This document shows positions 1 through 8,964 of a DNA stretch of 64,000 bases, in pieces. The notes beneath the pieces were generated by a model. It was given only the letters and a program-made list of their open reading frames with translations, did no database searches and was not told the origin of the DNA. The stretch comes from Fibrobacter sp. (GTDB lineage: Bacteria > Fibrobacterota > Fibrobacteria > Fibrobacterales > Fibrobacteraceae). The position numbers and the translations under genes were made by a program. Positions within the stretch are counted from its first letter, which is position 1. Each line of letters opens with the position of its first letter. The stretch is taken from assembly GCF_017551775.1 (NCBI RefSeq), contig NZ_JAFZKX010000067.1, forward strand, positions 1 to 64,000. The letters run 5' to 3'.

Positions 1-2
1 AC

Positions 3-44
3 CGCCACTTTGCCGCGAATGTGGGTGCGGCGTTCTATCTGTAG
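3..44 (+). CDS. possible 3' end of an upstream gene
   Basis: One plus-strand frame is open from the left edge and ends at a TAG at 42-44, reading RHFAANVGAAFYL. The hydrophobic, aromatic-ending tail would suit the last strand of an outer-membrane barrel, but 13 residues are too few to tell. The only support is that an upstream gene is expected here and that the frame ends just before sbcD. Treat it as a guess. Confidence 0.25.
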   Translation, partial: RHFAANVGAAFYL

Positions 45-59
45 TAGGCGTTTGTACCG

Positions 60-1301
60 ATGAAATTCATCCATACTGCCGACTTGCACATTGGTAAAAT
101 AGTGTGCGAGCATTCGATGCTTGATGAGCAGAGGCATATATTGGCGCGCATCCTGGAGGCTGTCGACAGCGAGAAGCCCGATGCGGTGCTCATCGCGGGT
201 GACGTTTACGACAAGCCGGTGCCTTCGGCCGAGGCGGTCGCGGTGCTCGATGATTTTCTGGTGGAACTTGCCGCGAGAAAGGTGCGCACGTTCGTATTGA
301 GCGGGAACCACGATTCGGCGGAGCGTATCGCCTTCGGCGGGAGGCTCATGGAAAAGAGCGGCGTGCACGTGTCCCTGGTTTACGACGGGAAATTCGCGCC
401 GGTCACGCTCAGCGACGGTGAAGGCGAAGTGGACGTTTGGATGCTCCCCTTCGTGCGGCCGGTGAATGTCAGGGCCTGCCTCGCGGGCGACGACGAGCGC
501 GACGCGGTGAAGGATTACACGTCGGCCGTGAAGGCGGCCATCGCGCAGATGCATTTTACGCCGGGGCGCAGGAACGTGCTGATCGCCCACCAGTTCGTGA
601 CGGGCGCGGAACGCAGCGAGTCCGAGGAAAACGTGGGCGGGCTCGACAATGTGGACGCTACGGTTTTTGCCGCGTTCGATTACGTGGCGCTCGGGCATAT
701 ACACAAGCCGCAGAATGTACTGAAGGGCGACGACGGTACGGTGCGTGCGCGTTACAGCGGCACCCCGCTCAAGTATTCGCTTTCGGAGGCGGTGCACAAG
801 AAGTCGCTCACGGTGGTGGAACTGGGCGCATCCGCGAATGCGGTCGATGTTGCTGGTGACTTGTTTGCTGGAAAAGCTTTTGCGGACGGTGGAATGCGCG
901 CGGCCTTGCAGATCCGTGAAATCCCGCTGGTGCCGTTGCACGACGTGCGCGAAATCCGCGGGACATTTGCCGAAATCGTTTCTCCGGAATTCCGGAATGC
1001 GCAGGTTGCCGCGGGCAACAAACTTGACGATTTCGTGTACGTAAAGCTCACCGACGAAAACGACGTGCCCGACGCGGCGCAGAAGCTGCGCGGCATTTAC
1101 CCGAATTTGATGATGCTCGCCTACGACAACGAGCGCACGCGCAACCAGGCGGATGTCGGCATTGCGGAAGCTGTCGACGAAAAGAAACCGATGGAGCTGT
1201 TCGGCGAGTTTTTCGAGGGCCGCAACGGGCGCGCGATGAATGCGGAAGAAACCGAATTCGTCCAGGATTTGATCAACGGCATCTGGGGGGACAACGGATG
1301 A
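60..1301 (+). CDS. sbcD: exonuclease subunit SbcD (Mre11-type nuclease)
   Basis: 413 residues, the usual SbcD length. The N-terminal calcineurin-type phosphoesterase motifs are all visible: D8 and H10 in TADLHIG, AGDVYD, SGNHDS, LIAHQF and ALGHIHKPQ. These bind the two Mn ions of the SbcD/Mre11 nuclease. The family forms a complex with SbcC that opens hairpins and trims blocked DNA ends. The gene overlaps sbcC by 4 nt (ATGA), so the two are almost certainly translated together. The ATG at 60 is the natural start because the family's first strand (MKFIHTADLH) begins there; no strong Shine-Dalgarno precedes it. Confidence 0.97.
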   Translation: MKFIHTADLHIGKIVCEHSMLDEQRHILARILEAVDSEKPDAVLIAGDVYDKPVPSAEAVAVLDDFLVELAARKVRTFVLSGNHDSAERIAFGGRLMEKSGVHVSLVYDGKFAPVTLSDGEGEVDVWMLPFVRPVNVRACLAGDDERDAVKDYTSAVKAAIAQMHFTPGRRNVLIAHQFVTGAERSESEENVGGLDNVDATVFAAFDYVALGHIHKPQNVLKGDDGTVRARYSGTPLKYSLSEAVHKKSLTVVELGASANAVDVAGDLFAGKAFADGGMRAALQIREIPLVPLHDVREIRGTFAEIVSPEFRNAQVAAGNKLDDFVYVKLTDENDVPDAAQKLRGIYPNLMMLAYDNERTRNQADVGIAEAVDEKKPMELFGEFFEGRNGRAMNAEETEFVQDLINGIWGDNG

Positions 1302-4117
1302 GACCTACCAGGCTTGTGATTTCCGCATTCGGCCCGTATGCCGAAAAGACCGTGATAGAGCTGGACAAGCTCGGGACGAGCGGACTCTTCTTGATTTCGG
1401 GCGATACGGGTGCCGGCAAGACGACGATTTTCGATGCGATTGCTTTTGCGCTTTTCGGGACGGCGAGCGGGAGCAGCCGCAATGCGAGCGGTGACTACGC
1501 CAAGCATTTCCGTTGCCTGAACGCGACGCCCGATACCCCGACATTCGTGGACCTGACTTTCGCCTATGCGGGCAGGGAATACCGCGTGGTGCGCAATCCC
1601 GAATACGAACGCCCCAAGATGCGCGGCGAGGGCATGACGAAGGAAAGCGCGTCGGCGACTTTCTATTACCCCGAGGCCACCGGCAAGGTGGGGCCCGCGA
1701 GCCGTACGGTAAGCGGCGACAAGGCGGTGACGGAAGCGGTATACAGTATCATCAGGGTGACCGGCGAGCAGTTCTCGCAGATCGCGATGATTGCGCAGGG
1801 CGACTTTTTGAAGTTGCTGCTCACGACGACGGACGAGCGTATCGATATTTTCCGCCAGCTTTTCAAGACGGACAAGTTCGAGAAATTGCAGATTGAACTC
1901 AAGAGGCAGGCGCTTGAACTGAAAAACAAGTGCGGCGAAAGCGAGTCGCGTGCCTGCATAGAAGTTTCGCATGTGGCATGCGACGAGAAGTCCGTTTTCG
2001 CCTCCGACATCGAGGGTGCCAAGAATCTCGCTGCGGAAAGGCGCGTTGCCGACTGGAACGAACTTTGTGAATTGCTCGAGAAGGTCGTGAACGAGGATTC
2101 CTCCGCGGTCGATGCGATGAAGGAAACTCTCGACAAGTGTGCGGCGCGTATGACCGCGATGAACCAGGAACTCGGCAAGGCGCGGGGCATAGAAACTGCA
2201 CGCAAATCACTTGACGAGGCGAAGCAGAAGCACGCTAAGCTTTTGCCGGAACTTGAGCCGCTTGCGGCAGCGCTGGCGGCGGCCGAGGCGCGTAAACCCG
2301 AATGCGAAAAGTTGCAGGAAGAGGTCACGACCTTAAGGAACTTGTTGCCGGAATACGGCCGGCTCGAAGAAGCCCGCGGTATCATAAACGGCAAGGAACG
2401 CGAACTTGCGAGGGACAAGGAATCGCTTGAATCCAGAAAGAGGGATTTCGAAAAAAGGAACGGCGAAATCCAGAAGCTCGAAGAGGAATTCAAGGGTCTC
2501 TCCGATGCGGGCGAGAACAAGGCGAAACTCGACGCGCAACGGGAATCTCTCGATGCGCGCAAGAAGCAGCTCGTGCTGGTGGGCAACACGGTAAAGGAAC
2601 TCGATACCGCCGAAGATGCTCTCCGCAAGGCGCAGGACGAATACCTCGTTGCCGATAGCAAGTATAGACAAAGTAACGATATTTACGAAGCGAAAAATCG
2701 CGCGTTCCTGAACGAGCAGGCGGGCATTCTGGCCGAAACGCTCGAAGAGGGCTCCCCCTGCCCGGTTTGCGGGTCTACGGCGCACCCGCATAAGGCTTGC
2801 AAGTCGGTAGAAGCGCCGACGCAGGCGGAGCTCGAAGAACTCAAGCGCAATGTCGCGGGCCTTCTTGAATCATGGAACGCCAAGGCGGGTATAGCCTCCA
2901 GGGCGAAAGCCGCGCGCGATGCCAAACGCGAAGAACTCGAGAAAAAACTTGTGGAACTTTTCGGTGAATGCACTGTGGAAGAATGCAAGGAAAAAATCCG
3001 CAGTGAATTCGACAGCGTGAAATCGCAGTTGATCGAAGTCGTGGCGAAACTCAATGCCGAGAATGTTCGCGCGGCTCGCAAGGCCGAGCTGGAAAAATCG
3101 CTCCCCGAAATCAAGGAACAGCACGAGAAGTGCCGTACCGAAAACGAGAACCTTGCGAAGGATGTCGCGGCGGCCGAGGCGGAACTTGTAACGCAGAAAA
3201 AGCATGCCGAAGATGCGGCGAAAAAGCTCCCGTATGCGGGCAAGGCCGACGCCGAGAAGGTCATTCGCGAAAAGCAGGCGGCGGTCACCAAGCTGCAGGG
3301 CGATATCAAACTCGCCACTGAAAAGCTGAACGCGTGCAAGGAAAACCTGAAGGAACTCGAAGGCCGCGTGAAATCGCTCGAAGGCCAACTGAAAGATGCT
3401 CCGCAGTACAACCTCGAGGAACTGGAAACCAAGTGCAGGGCGCTCGCGGATGAACAGCAGGCGCTCACGCAATCCTGGAAAACTGCTTCGGGAAGGCTCG
3501 AGCAGAACAGGCGCTCGCTCAAGGAAATCCGAGGGATTGCCGAAAGCCTGGGCGTGCTCCTGAAGAAGCGCATGTGGGTCGAGAACCTCTCCGATACGGT
3601 GAACGGAACGCTCTCCGGCAAGGACAAGATGATGCTCGAGACCTACGTGCAGGGCGCATACCTGGACCGCATTTTGCGCAAGGCGAACACGCGATTCTTG
3701 CGACTTTCCAACGGGAAATACGAGCTGGTGCGTCGCGAGCAGGCTTCCAATAAGCGCAGCCAGAGCGGGCTCGACCTGAACGTGATCGACCATACCTGCG
3801 GCAAGCAGCGCGAAGTGAAAACGCTCAGCGGCGGCGAGAGTTTTTTGGCGTCGTTATCGCTGGCGCTCGGCCTCGCCGACGAGGTGCAGAGTTCTGCTGG
3901 CGGAATCGAACTTGACACGATGTTTATCGACGAAGGTTTCGGTTCGCTCGACGAAGAAATCCTGAGGGTCGCCATCGACACGCTGCAGAACTTGGCGGGC
4001 AGCAACCGCCTTGTGGGCATCATCAGCCACGTGGAAGGTCTCGAGAACAGGATAGACAAGAACGTGCGCGTGCAGAAAGACGCGAACAATATCAGCCGCG
4101 TGAAAATCGACGTGTAG
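1298..4117 (+). CDS. sbcC: exonuclease subunit SbcC (Rad50-like SMC ATPase)
   Basis: 939 residues. The Walker A motif GDTGAGKT is at residues 35-42. A long coiled coil rich in Glu, Lys and Ala follows, split near its middle by the zinc-hook CPVC at 488-491. After the second coil come the ABC signature LSGGES (around 842) and Walker B with FIDEGFGSLDEE (around 880). This is the full Rad50/SbcC layout: ATPase head, arm, hook, arm, head. It works with SbcD on DNA double-strand ends and hairpins. Nothing is missing or broken. It ends 6 nt before a convergent small gene. Confidence 0.97.
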   Translation: MRPTRLVISAFGPYAEKTVIELDKLGTSGLFLISGDTGAGKTTIFDAIAFALFGTASGSSRNASGDYAKHFRCLNATPDTPTFVDLTFAYAGREYRVVRNPEYERPKMRGEGMTKESASATFYYPEATGKVGPASRTVSGDKAVTEAVYSIIRVTGEQFSQIAMIAQGDFLKLLLTTTDERIDIFRQLFKTDKFEKLQIELKRQALELKNKCGESESRACIEVSHVACDEKSVFASDIEGAKNLAAERRVADWNELCELLEKVVNEDSSAVDAMKETLDKCAARMTAMNQELGKARGIETARKSLDEAKQKHAKLLPELEPLAAALAAAEARKPECEKLQEEVTTLRNLLPEYGRLEEARGIINGKERELARDKESLESRKRDFEKRNGEIQKLEEEFKGLSDAGENKAKLDAQRESLDARKKQLVLVGNTVKELDTAEDALRKAQDEYLVADSKYRQSNDIYEAKNRAFLNEQAGILAETLEEGSPCPVCGSTAHPHKACKSVEAPTQAELEELKRNVAGLLESWNAKAGIASRAKAARDAKREELEKKLVELFGECTVEECKEKIRSEFDSVKSQLIEVVAKLNAENVRAARKAELEKSLPEIKEQHEKCRTENENLAKDVAAAEAELVTQKKHAEDAAKKLPYAGKADAEKVIREKQAAVTKLQGDIKLATEKLNACKENLKELEGRVKSLEGQLKDAPQYNLEELETKCRALADEQQALTQSWKTASGRLEQNRRSLKEIRGIAESLGVLLKKRMWVENLSDTVNGTLSGKDKMMLETYVQGAYLDRILRKANTRFLRLSNGKYELVRREQASNKRSQSGLDLNVIDHTCGKQREVKTLSGGESFLASLSLALGLADEVQSSAGGIELDTMFIDEGFGSLDEEILRVAIDTLQNLAGSNRLVGIISHVEGLENRIDKNVRVQKDANNISRVKIDV

Positions 4118-4123
4118 CGGAGT

Positions 4124-4447
4124 CTAGATGTCCTTGCCGCTGCGGGCGCAGAATGCGAGCACTATGAACGCCGCCGCGATAATCCCGATGAGCGCCAGGT
4201 CGGCCTGCCCGTGCAGAAAGTACTTGATCAGCTTCACCAGCTGCGATGACAGGAACGCGTAACCCGCGCTGCACAGCAGCACGAAAAGTGCGAACCGCCC
4301 GAGGAAGGGGATGCTCTTCGTAATCTTCTTGAAGTAGCCGTTGATGTGCTCGCCGTAGATGATGAGCAATGTGGCGACAAGCCCCACCGAGATGGAATCC
4401 ATGTGGAGGCGCAAGAAGTTTGCGAATTGGTGAATGTAGGGCTGCAT
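4124..4447 (-). CDS. DUF3392-like small inner-membrane protein
   Basis: 107 residues with three hydrophobic segments (roughly residues 18-31, 48-68 and 83-100) and a short basic C-terminus. Its length and layout (an Ile/Leu-rich first helix ending YGEHIN, then KKITKSIPFLGRF, then two more helices) resemble the DUF3392 membrane family, whose function is unknown. That assignment is from memory of the family pattern, not a search. The gene converges on sbcC. A TATATT box lies 6 nt before the ATG, so the mRNA may be leaderless. Confidence 0.7.
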   Translation of the reverse strand: MQPYIHQFANFLRLHMDSISVGLVATLLIIYGEHINGYFKKITKSIPFLGRFALFVLLCSAGYAFLSSQLVKLIKYFLHGQADLALIGIIAAAFIVLAFCARSGKDI

Positions 4448-4453
4448 GGGAGA

Positions 4454-4459
4454 AATATA
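4454..4459 (-). promoter_or_regulatory. TATATT box 6 nt before the start at 4447
   Basis: Reading the minus strand, TATATT is followed by TCTCCC and then ATG. A -10 hexamer at this distance would place transcription at the A of the start codon. It belongs to a recurring pattern in this window. Confidence 0.5.
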
Positions 4460-4465
4460 AATAGT

Positions 4466-5680
4466 TTACTGGAGCAGATTTTCGGGGACGCATTCGGCCA
4501 TGGCCTCGTACGCCTTGGCGCTTGGGTGCAGGTGGTCTCCCGAGTCGAAACCGCCCGCGAATCGTTTCGGGTCGTCGTGCCCGCGCACGGCCATGTCGAA
4601 ATCTACGCAGCCGTCGAATTCCGGCGAGGTCCGCAGCCATGTATTGAATGCGATTCGGATGATGTCGCGGTTTTCGTTGTAGGTGCGCCAGCCGTATATG
4701 GGCAGGAGCGTGCCGCTGTATACCTTGAGCCCGAGCTTGCGCGCATGCTGAATGTAGAGCGTGCGCACCCCGTTGATGAGGTCATCTGCGGTGGGCATGT
4801 CGCTCCAGGGGCGGAACTTGTTGACTTCGACGCCGACCGGATGGATGATGTCGTTGATGCCGTGCTGCACGATTACAGTGCGGGCACCGGCGACGTTCAT
4901 TTCGATGGGGAATCGCGTGGCGCCCTTGAGGCCGTATGCCGCGTACGTGATGCAGCTGTATTCGCGGAGGATGCGCGTGCCGCTTACCGCGCGGCGGATG
5001 ATGGCGACGTTGTCGAAACCTTCTCGGGCGCAACGCAGCGTGAGGTAGTCGGGCCAGTCCTGAGCCGTGATGGAATCGCCGAAGCACACGAGCGCGAAGT
5101 TCTTCTCTTCGGTAAGGATGTCGACGGTATTGAGGAAGTAAATCCAGTTCGTTTTGCGCGTGAGGTCGTCGGGAAGGCTTGCCGCCTTCGCGAAGTTGCC
5201 GTAGCTGTACTTGCCACCGGAAAGCGGGCCCGTGATTGCCGTGCCTGCGTTCATCTGCGTGAAGTCTGCGAAGTAGAGGCTCACGTTGAAAGTTTCACCC
5301 GCGGTTACGTCGAATGCGATTTCGTCGCTCAGGATTTCTTCGCCCGCGGGGATTGTCCCGGAAGCGCTGCCGTTGAATGTGATGGCGGTCGGCGCATCTT
5401 GAGTCGGCGCATTTTTAGCCAGCGCAGCGCCTGTTTCGCCGGCAGCGGACTGCGCGCCGTTTATAGACTGCGCGGCATCTTTAGCGATATACGCCTCGCT
5501 GATGGTCACGGGTTCCGTGCCGGTGAGGTTCGAAAAATGGAACCGCAGCTTGTTGCCCGAAAAGCATGCGCGTATCGGGTAGCGCAGCGTTAAATCTTTT
5601 GCGTAGGTCGCTTCCTTGCGGTCGGTGATGGAGGTGGCGTTACCCCAGCAGGCCACCCATTTCGAAAACTTTTCTGGCAT
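4466..5680 (-). CDS. SGNH/GDSL-family hydrolase
   Basis: 404 residues from the ATG at 5680; longer versions would run into the divergent regulator gene. The first about 180 residues look like a beta-sandwich (SGNKLRFHFSNLTG). The SGNH hydrolase part follows: block I GDSIT with nucleophile Ser about 203, block III GIND, and block V DHLHPS with Asp about 382 and His about 385. The family includes lipases, carbohydrate acetyl-esterases and arylesterases; the substrate cannot be told here. No signal peptide is visible at this start. An Ala-rich stretch (residues about 68-99) is encoded by a tandem GGCGCAT-type repeat that looks inserted. It is divergent from an AraC-type regulator 46 nt away, which may control it. 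Confidence 0.85.
   Translation of the reverse strand: MPEKFSKWVACWGNATSITDRKEATYAKDLTLRYPIRACFSGNKLRFHFSNLTGTEPVTISEAYIAKDAAQSINGAQSAAGETGAALAKNAPTQDAPTAITFNGSASGTIPAGEEILSDEIAFDVTAGETFNVSLYFADFTQMNAGTAITGPLSGGKYSYGNFAKAASLPDDLTRKTNWIYFLNTVDILTEEKNFALVCFGDSITAQDWPDYLTLRCAREGFDNVAIIRRAVSGTRILREYSCITYAAYGLKGATRFPIEMNVAGARTVIVQHGINDIIHPVGVEVNKFRPWSDMPTADDLINGVRTLYIQHARKLGLKVYSGTLLPIYGWRTYNENRDIIRIAFNTWLRTSPEFDGCVDFDMAVRGHDDPKRFAGGFDSGDHLHPSAKAYEAMAECVPENLLQ
5384..5482. repeat. in-frame tandem GGCGCATTTTTAGCC-type repeat
   Basis: Imperfect copies follow one another: GGCGCATCTTGAGTC (5391-5405), GGCGCATTTTTAGCC (5406-5420), then more diverged GCGC...TTTA units to 5482. The stretch keeps the hydrolase frame open and adds about 30 Ala/Thr/Ser-rich residues. 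The same unit recurs in inverted orientation between genes at 54.98-55.05 kb. Confidence 0.65.
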
Positions 5681-5686
5681 GGCTAA

Positions 5687-5692
5687 AAAATA
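5687..5692 (-). promoter_or_regulatory. TATTTT box 6 nt before the start at 5680
   Basis: On the minus strand TATTTT is followed by six bases (TTAGCC) and then the ATG of the SGNH hydrolase. It supports the 5680 start as a leaderless transcript. The run of A/T makes it a weaker case than the TATATT examples. Confidence 0.35.
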
Positions 5693-5726
5693 ACTAATTT
5701 GGAACCGCTTTTCTAGATGGTGGTAA

Positions 5727-6392
5727 ATGTCCGAGATTTCGTACAGCAAGAAGAACGACAGGATTGAATGCGTCCGCTACAAGGACTGGCGAAAATCGTA
5801 CCCGCCGCACACGCATACGGGGCACTTGACCGTAGGCTACATCGAAGAGGGTTCGATTTGCCTGGTGATGAATGGCGTCACAGAAATCTACGGTGCTGGC
5901 GACAAGTTCCAGATTCCGCCCGACGTGCTTCACGAAATCAGGATGGTCGACGGCCAAAGTTATTCGATGGTCGTGTTGTGCATCGCGGTGGATGACGCTG
6001 CCAGCGGCGGTGCATTATCTGGTGCGCTGTCCGGCGCATTCGAAAGGGAATACGAAGATGCTGTCGCGCGCCTGAGCGAACTGCGCAAGAGCATCCTCGA
6101 AAATCCCGAGAACATTTACCTGATAGAACAGATGGCGCATGACGCGTGCATCAGCCCGTTCCACATGATTCGCGAATTCAAGAAGGCCTTCGGCCTCACG
6201 CCGCACCAGTTCCAGATGCAGTGCAAGGTCCGCAAGGCCCAAAAGCTGCTCGCCGAAAGGAGCGCGTCCGAAGTGACATTCGATGCCGGGTTTTACGACC
6301 AGAGCCACATGGACAGGTGCTTCAAAAAAGTAGTCGGGCTTTCGCCCAAAGAATACAAGAAGGCCGTAAAGCCGGCGACGGATCCCGATTGA
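5727..6392 (+). CDS. AraC-family transcriptional regulator
   Basis: 221 residues. An N-terminal cupin-type sensing domain contains PHTHTGHLTVGYIEEG (about residues 27-42), followed by the P-V-H-like turn IPPDVLHEI. The C-terminal half (about 130-218) is the AraC/XylS double helix-turn-helix, with ISPFHMIREFKKAFGLTPHQF and the second-HTH stretch ending LSPKEYKK. Such proteins sense a small ligand, often a sugar, and activate neighbouring genes; the divergent SGNH hydrolase is the obvious candidate target. Between the domains is a short Ala/Ser/Gly repeat (GALSGALSG) encoded by 12-nt direct repeats resembling the hydrolase insertion. A GGTGG ribosome site precedes the ATG. Confidence 0.9.
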   Translation: MSEISYSKKNDRIECVRYKDWRKSYPPHTHTGHLTVGYIEEGSICLVMNGVTEIYGAGDKFQIPPDVLHEIRMVDGQSYSMVVLCIAVDDAASGGALSGALSGAFEREYEDAVARLSELRKSILENPENIYLIEQMAHDACISPFHMIREFKKAFGLTPHQFQMQCKVRKAQKLLAERSASEVTFDAGFYDQSHMDRCFKKVVGLSPKEYKKAVKPATDPD

Positions 6393-6405
6393 TGATGCGC
6401 TGTTT

Positions 6406-6795
6406 TTAGCATAGTGCCGGGATGAATTTTGCGAACAGGTAAAGCCCGTCTTCACCCGCGTTGACCTCGTGCGGGACCTTCGCGGGCATAATCGAAATTA
6501 CGCCGGGAACGTATTCGATTTTGGCTCCGTCGTTCACGCATGTTCCGCTGCCCGCGATGACTTCGTGCGTCTCGAACTGCGTTTCGTGAATGTGGTTCCT
6601 GATGCTTTTGTTCGGAGCGATTCGGACGAGGTGGTAGCTGAACGTGCCGCCGGTCTCTTTCGAGGTGATGATGTGCTTGAGTTCGACGCCTTCGAAAGTC
6701 GGGTGCTTGTTCCAGGCGAGGTCCTTGAATGCCTTTGCGTTGCCGGGGAGCCTGAGTTCGCCATTGTTGAATTTTTCGAAAAGTTCCTTAGTCAT
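6406..6795 (-). CDS. cupin-domain protein
   Basis: 129 residues from the ATG at 6795, chosen because AGGAG lies 8 nt upstream. It is a single small beta-barrel: NHIHETQFETHEVIAGSG carries the His/His/Glu pattern of cupin motif 1, and PAKVPHEVNAG carries the late His of motif 2. The family binds a metal and includes isomerases, dioxygenases and sensors. No substrate can be inferred. The AraC regulator next door also has a cupin sensor, so the two may respond to related ligands, but that is speculative. Confidence 0.8.
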   Translation of the reverse strand: MTKELFEKFNNGELRLPGNAKAFKDLAWNKHPTFEGVELKHIITSKETGGTFSYHLVRIAPNKSIRNHIHETQFETHEVIAGSGTCVNDGAKIEYVPGVISIMPAKVPHEVNAGEDGLYLFAKFIPALC

Positions 6796-6976
6796 TGTAT
6801 AACTCCTTATATGTTTTGTGCACCGCAGAATGCGCTGCGCTTGCACCCGAATTCTATATAGAAGGAGCTTTTAAAAATTGGATAAAATTGCGAAAAAAGA
6901 CTCGAAAATGTCCGCATGGCGGCAAAATAATGTATTTTATAGTTAGTTCGTAATTCTCTTGCCGGAGGTAGTGAAT

Positions 6977-7168
6977 ATGATGGATTCATCTAATGAAAAG
7001 CAAGGTGTCGAAAAACAAGATGCTGAATTGCAGGCGAAAAAAGCGCGGGCCGAGCGCATAAAGAAAATGCGAGGCTGGCTTTCACCGCGCGATTCCGTGG
7101 CGGACGATTTTTCCGCCGAAGACGAGGCGCTCTATTACGGCAGCGGACACTCGGGGTGGAATCGGTAA
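6977..7168 (+). CDS. small hypothetical protein
   Basis: 63 residues. The start at 6977 has a perfect GGAGG 8 nt upstream. The protein is soluble and highly charged: a Lys/Glu/Gln-rich N-terminal half that could be helical, then SPRDSVADDFSAEDEALYYG, then a Ser/Gly/Trp end. No family was recognised. The strong ribosome site and its place between two confident genes are the main support. An A/T-only inverted repeat follows at 7176-7201 and may help end the transcript. Confidence 0.6.
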   Translation: MMDSSNEKQGVEKQDAELQAKKARAERIKKMRGWLSPRDSVADDFSAEDEALYYGSGHSGWNR

Positions 7169-7286
7169 TATTCGATAAATATTTTTTTTTCAAAAAATAT
7201 ATCAAAGTAGTGGTTTGGTTTGCGGCATGATTTGTATCTTGTCGTCATTGTGATTTATACATAATGGTTAGAGGGGATACCTTAAT

Positions 7287-8048
7287 ATGTTCAAAAAAAT
7301 CATTCTTGCAAGCATGCTTGCAGTCGTTTCGTCATTTGCCGATGAGGATGAGTACAAAGTTCTTGAAGCCCATAAAGGCCGAGTTTCGTTCGGAACGAGT
7401 TATCGTACATACGAAGTCAGAGATGTAAATTACCATTTAGTCGATATAGGAGTTAACGCTCGATATACTGTAATTCAGAATTTGGAACTTGCGCTCGATA
7501 TTCCGTATAGAGTGTTTAACTATTGGAGTGGAAATGATGATTATATGGTAGGGTTTGGAAACCTGTCTTTTTCAGCAGCTTACCAATTTATCTCCAAAAT
7601 GAATGTTTTCGCTGGTGTATCTGCCCCTGTAGAAGATTTATCCAATGATGCATGGACATTCAACGCTGGCCTGCGATTTTCAACGGAGATTAACCGATTG
7701 ATAGATTTTGGAGCGCTACTCGGAGTTGTCTCTGCTACTAAAGGCAAAGATGATTATGTGCCTGTAGTAGGAGTTGCTGATGCGAAGCTGTTTTTTAACG
7801 TCACACCGCAATTTACTCCGTTTGTAGGAATGACTTTTAATTTCCAAGAACAAATTCCTGTTTACGATTCCAAGCGTTTACACAGCAGAGAATCTATTTA
7901 CTTTGGGTCTAGCGTTGGAGCGGATTATAAATTTAACGACGTTGTGGGTATTAATGCTACGGTGGGATTACACAGATATTTTGGCTTAGGCGATCTTCCC
8001 AGTTTTTTTATAGCTGATGCAGCCTTCCACGTTTTCGTTTATTTCTAA
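7287..8048 (+). CDS. outer-membrane beta-barrel protein
   Basis: 253 residues. A signal peptide (MFKKIILASMLAVVSSFA) is followed by alternating polar/aromatic strands typical of an 8-12-strand barrel, for example VSFGTSYRTYEV and ITPFVGMTFNFQ-like segments. The C-terminus ends in aromatics (HVFVYF), the usual outer-membrane sorting signal. It probably sits in the outer membrane; the transported or bound partner is unknown. The gene is noticeably AT-richer than the ahcY or sbcCD regions. GAGGGG lies upstream of the ATG. Confidence 0.75.
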   Translation: MFKKIILASMLAVVSSFADEDEYKVLEAHKGRVSFGTSYRTYEVRDVNYHLVDIGVNARYTVIQNLELALDIPYRVFNYWSGNDDYMVGFGNLSFSAAYQFISKMNVFAGVSAPVEDLSNDAWTFNAGLRFSTEINRLIDFGALLGVVSATKGKDDYVPVVGVADAKLFFNVTPQFTPFVGMTFNFQEQIPVYDSKRLHSRESIYFGSSVGADYKFNDVVGINATVGLHRYFGLGDLPSFFIADAAFHVFVYF

Positions 8049-8060
8049 AACAGCCTTAAA

Positions 8061-8831
8061 TCAGGTAAGGTTTTTCCACTTGAAAAATAGAGTCTTCAAT
8101 TTCTGGGCGTAGAGTTTGGTCTCTTCTGGGTTTACAAAGAACGTCGCGGCGCAAACTACGAAGAACGGATTGAAAATCATGCCGAGAACCGCACCCCATA
8201 CATAATATGTGCCGAACATGTTTTCGCGGACATAATCCCAGGTGCTCCATGAAATATAGACGAACGCTATTATGGAATAGATTTTCAAGACTAGCGTGTT
8301 CTTCTTGACGAGGGCGAATGTTCCCGCTGCGATGGGAATGAGGATCATGACGATGATGTCTGCGGAGAGAGAAAAATTCAATATCGTTTCGATCAGGTTG
8401 TTTGCGGCATTGACCAAAAAGTATGCAGTGCAGAACCGGAACAGGCTCGATGAGATAAAAAATGCGGCAATATAGACGACAAGAAGTGGGTTCACGAAAA
8501 TGTTGGTGAGCGCTTCAAGGAGGTGATGGTATCCCATGCCTAAAGGTAAAAGATATTTGAAGAAGTGTACGGCATAAGAAATGGCGCCAATAGGAATCAT
8601 GATTATTGCAACAACCGCAAAGATTTTCAAAAGTCGCGGACTCTTTTTTACGAGTGCGATTGTCGCCGCAATAATGCAAATACTACTTAATAGAATTTGT
8701 GGTCCATAATTGGAAAAGAAAGGTTCGTCTTCTGTTTCTAGGGTGAAGAATGGTAATAACGTACACGCGAGGCTGTCCAATCCGTTAACGATCAGCACAA
8801 TGGCGCAAATTCTGAGCAAGGCAAGATTCAT
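8061..8831 (-). CDS. multi-spanning membrane protein with internal duplication
   Basis: 256 residues from the internal ATG at 8831 (MNLALLRICAIV), which starts the first membrane helix. It has about seven or eight hydrophobic segments. The two halves resemble each other: IALVKKSPRLLKIFAVVAI in the first matches FALVKKNTLVLKIYSIIAF in the second, each followed by an amphipathic loop and a hydrophobic FVNPLLVVYIAAFF / FNPFFVVCAATFF segment. The protein therefore probably arose by tandem duplication of a 3-4 helix unit. No family or function was recognised. Confidence 0.65.
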   Translation of the reverse strand: MNLALLRICAIVLIVNGLDSLACTLLPFFTLETEDEPFFSNYGPQILLSSICIIAATIALVKKSPRLLKIFAVVAIIMIPIGAISYAVHFFKYLLPLGMGYHHLLEALTNIFVNPLLVVYIAAFFISSSLFRFCTAYFLVNAANNLIETILNFSLSADIIVMILIPIAAGTFALVKKNTLVLKIYSIIAFVYISWSTWDYVRENMFGTYYVWGAVLGMIFNPFFVVCAATFFVNPEETKLYAQKLKTLFFKWKNLT

Positions 8832-8964
8832 ATTGCAATCAAAATAAAAAATTTTGTATATTAGGAACAGCCGGTTAAGTTGCCGAGGATAAAGGCTGGG
8901 CAAGCGAACAGGAAATGATTTCCGATTTGGCCAAGTTCAGACGCTTTAGGAAGAGGGGCTGTCG

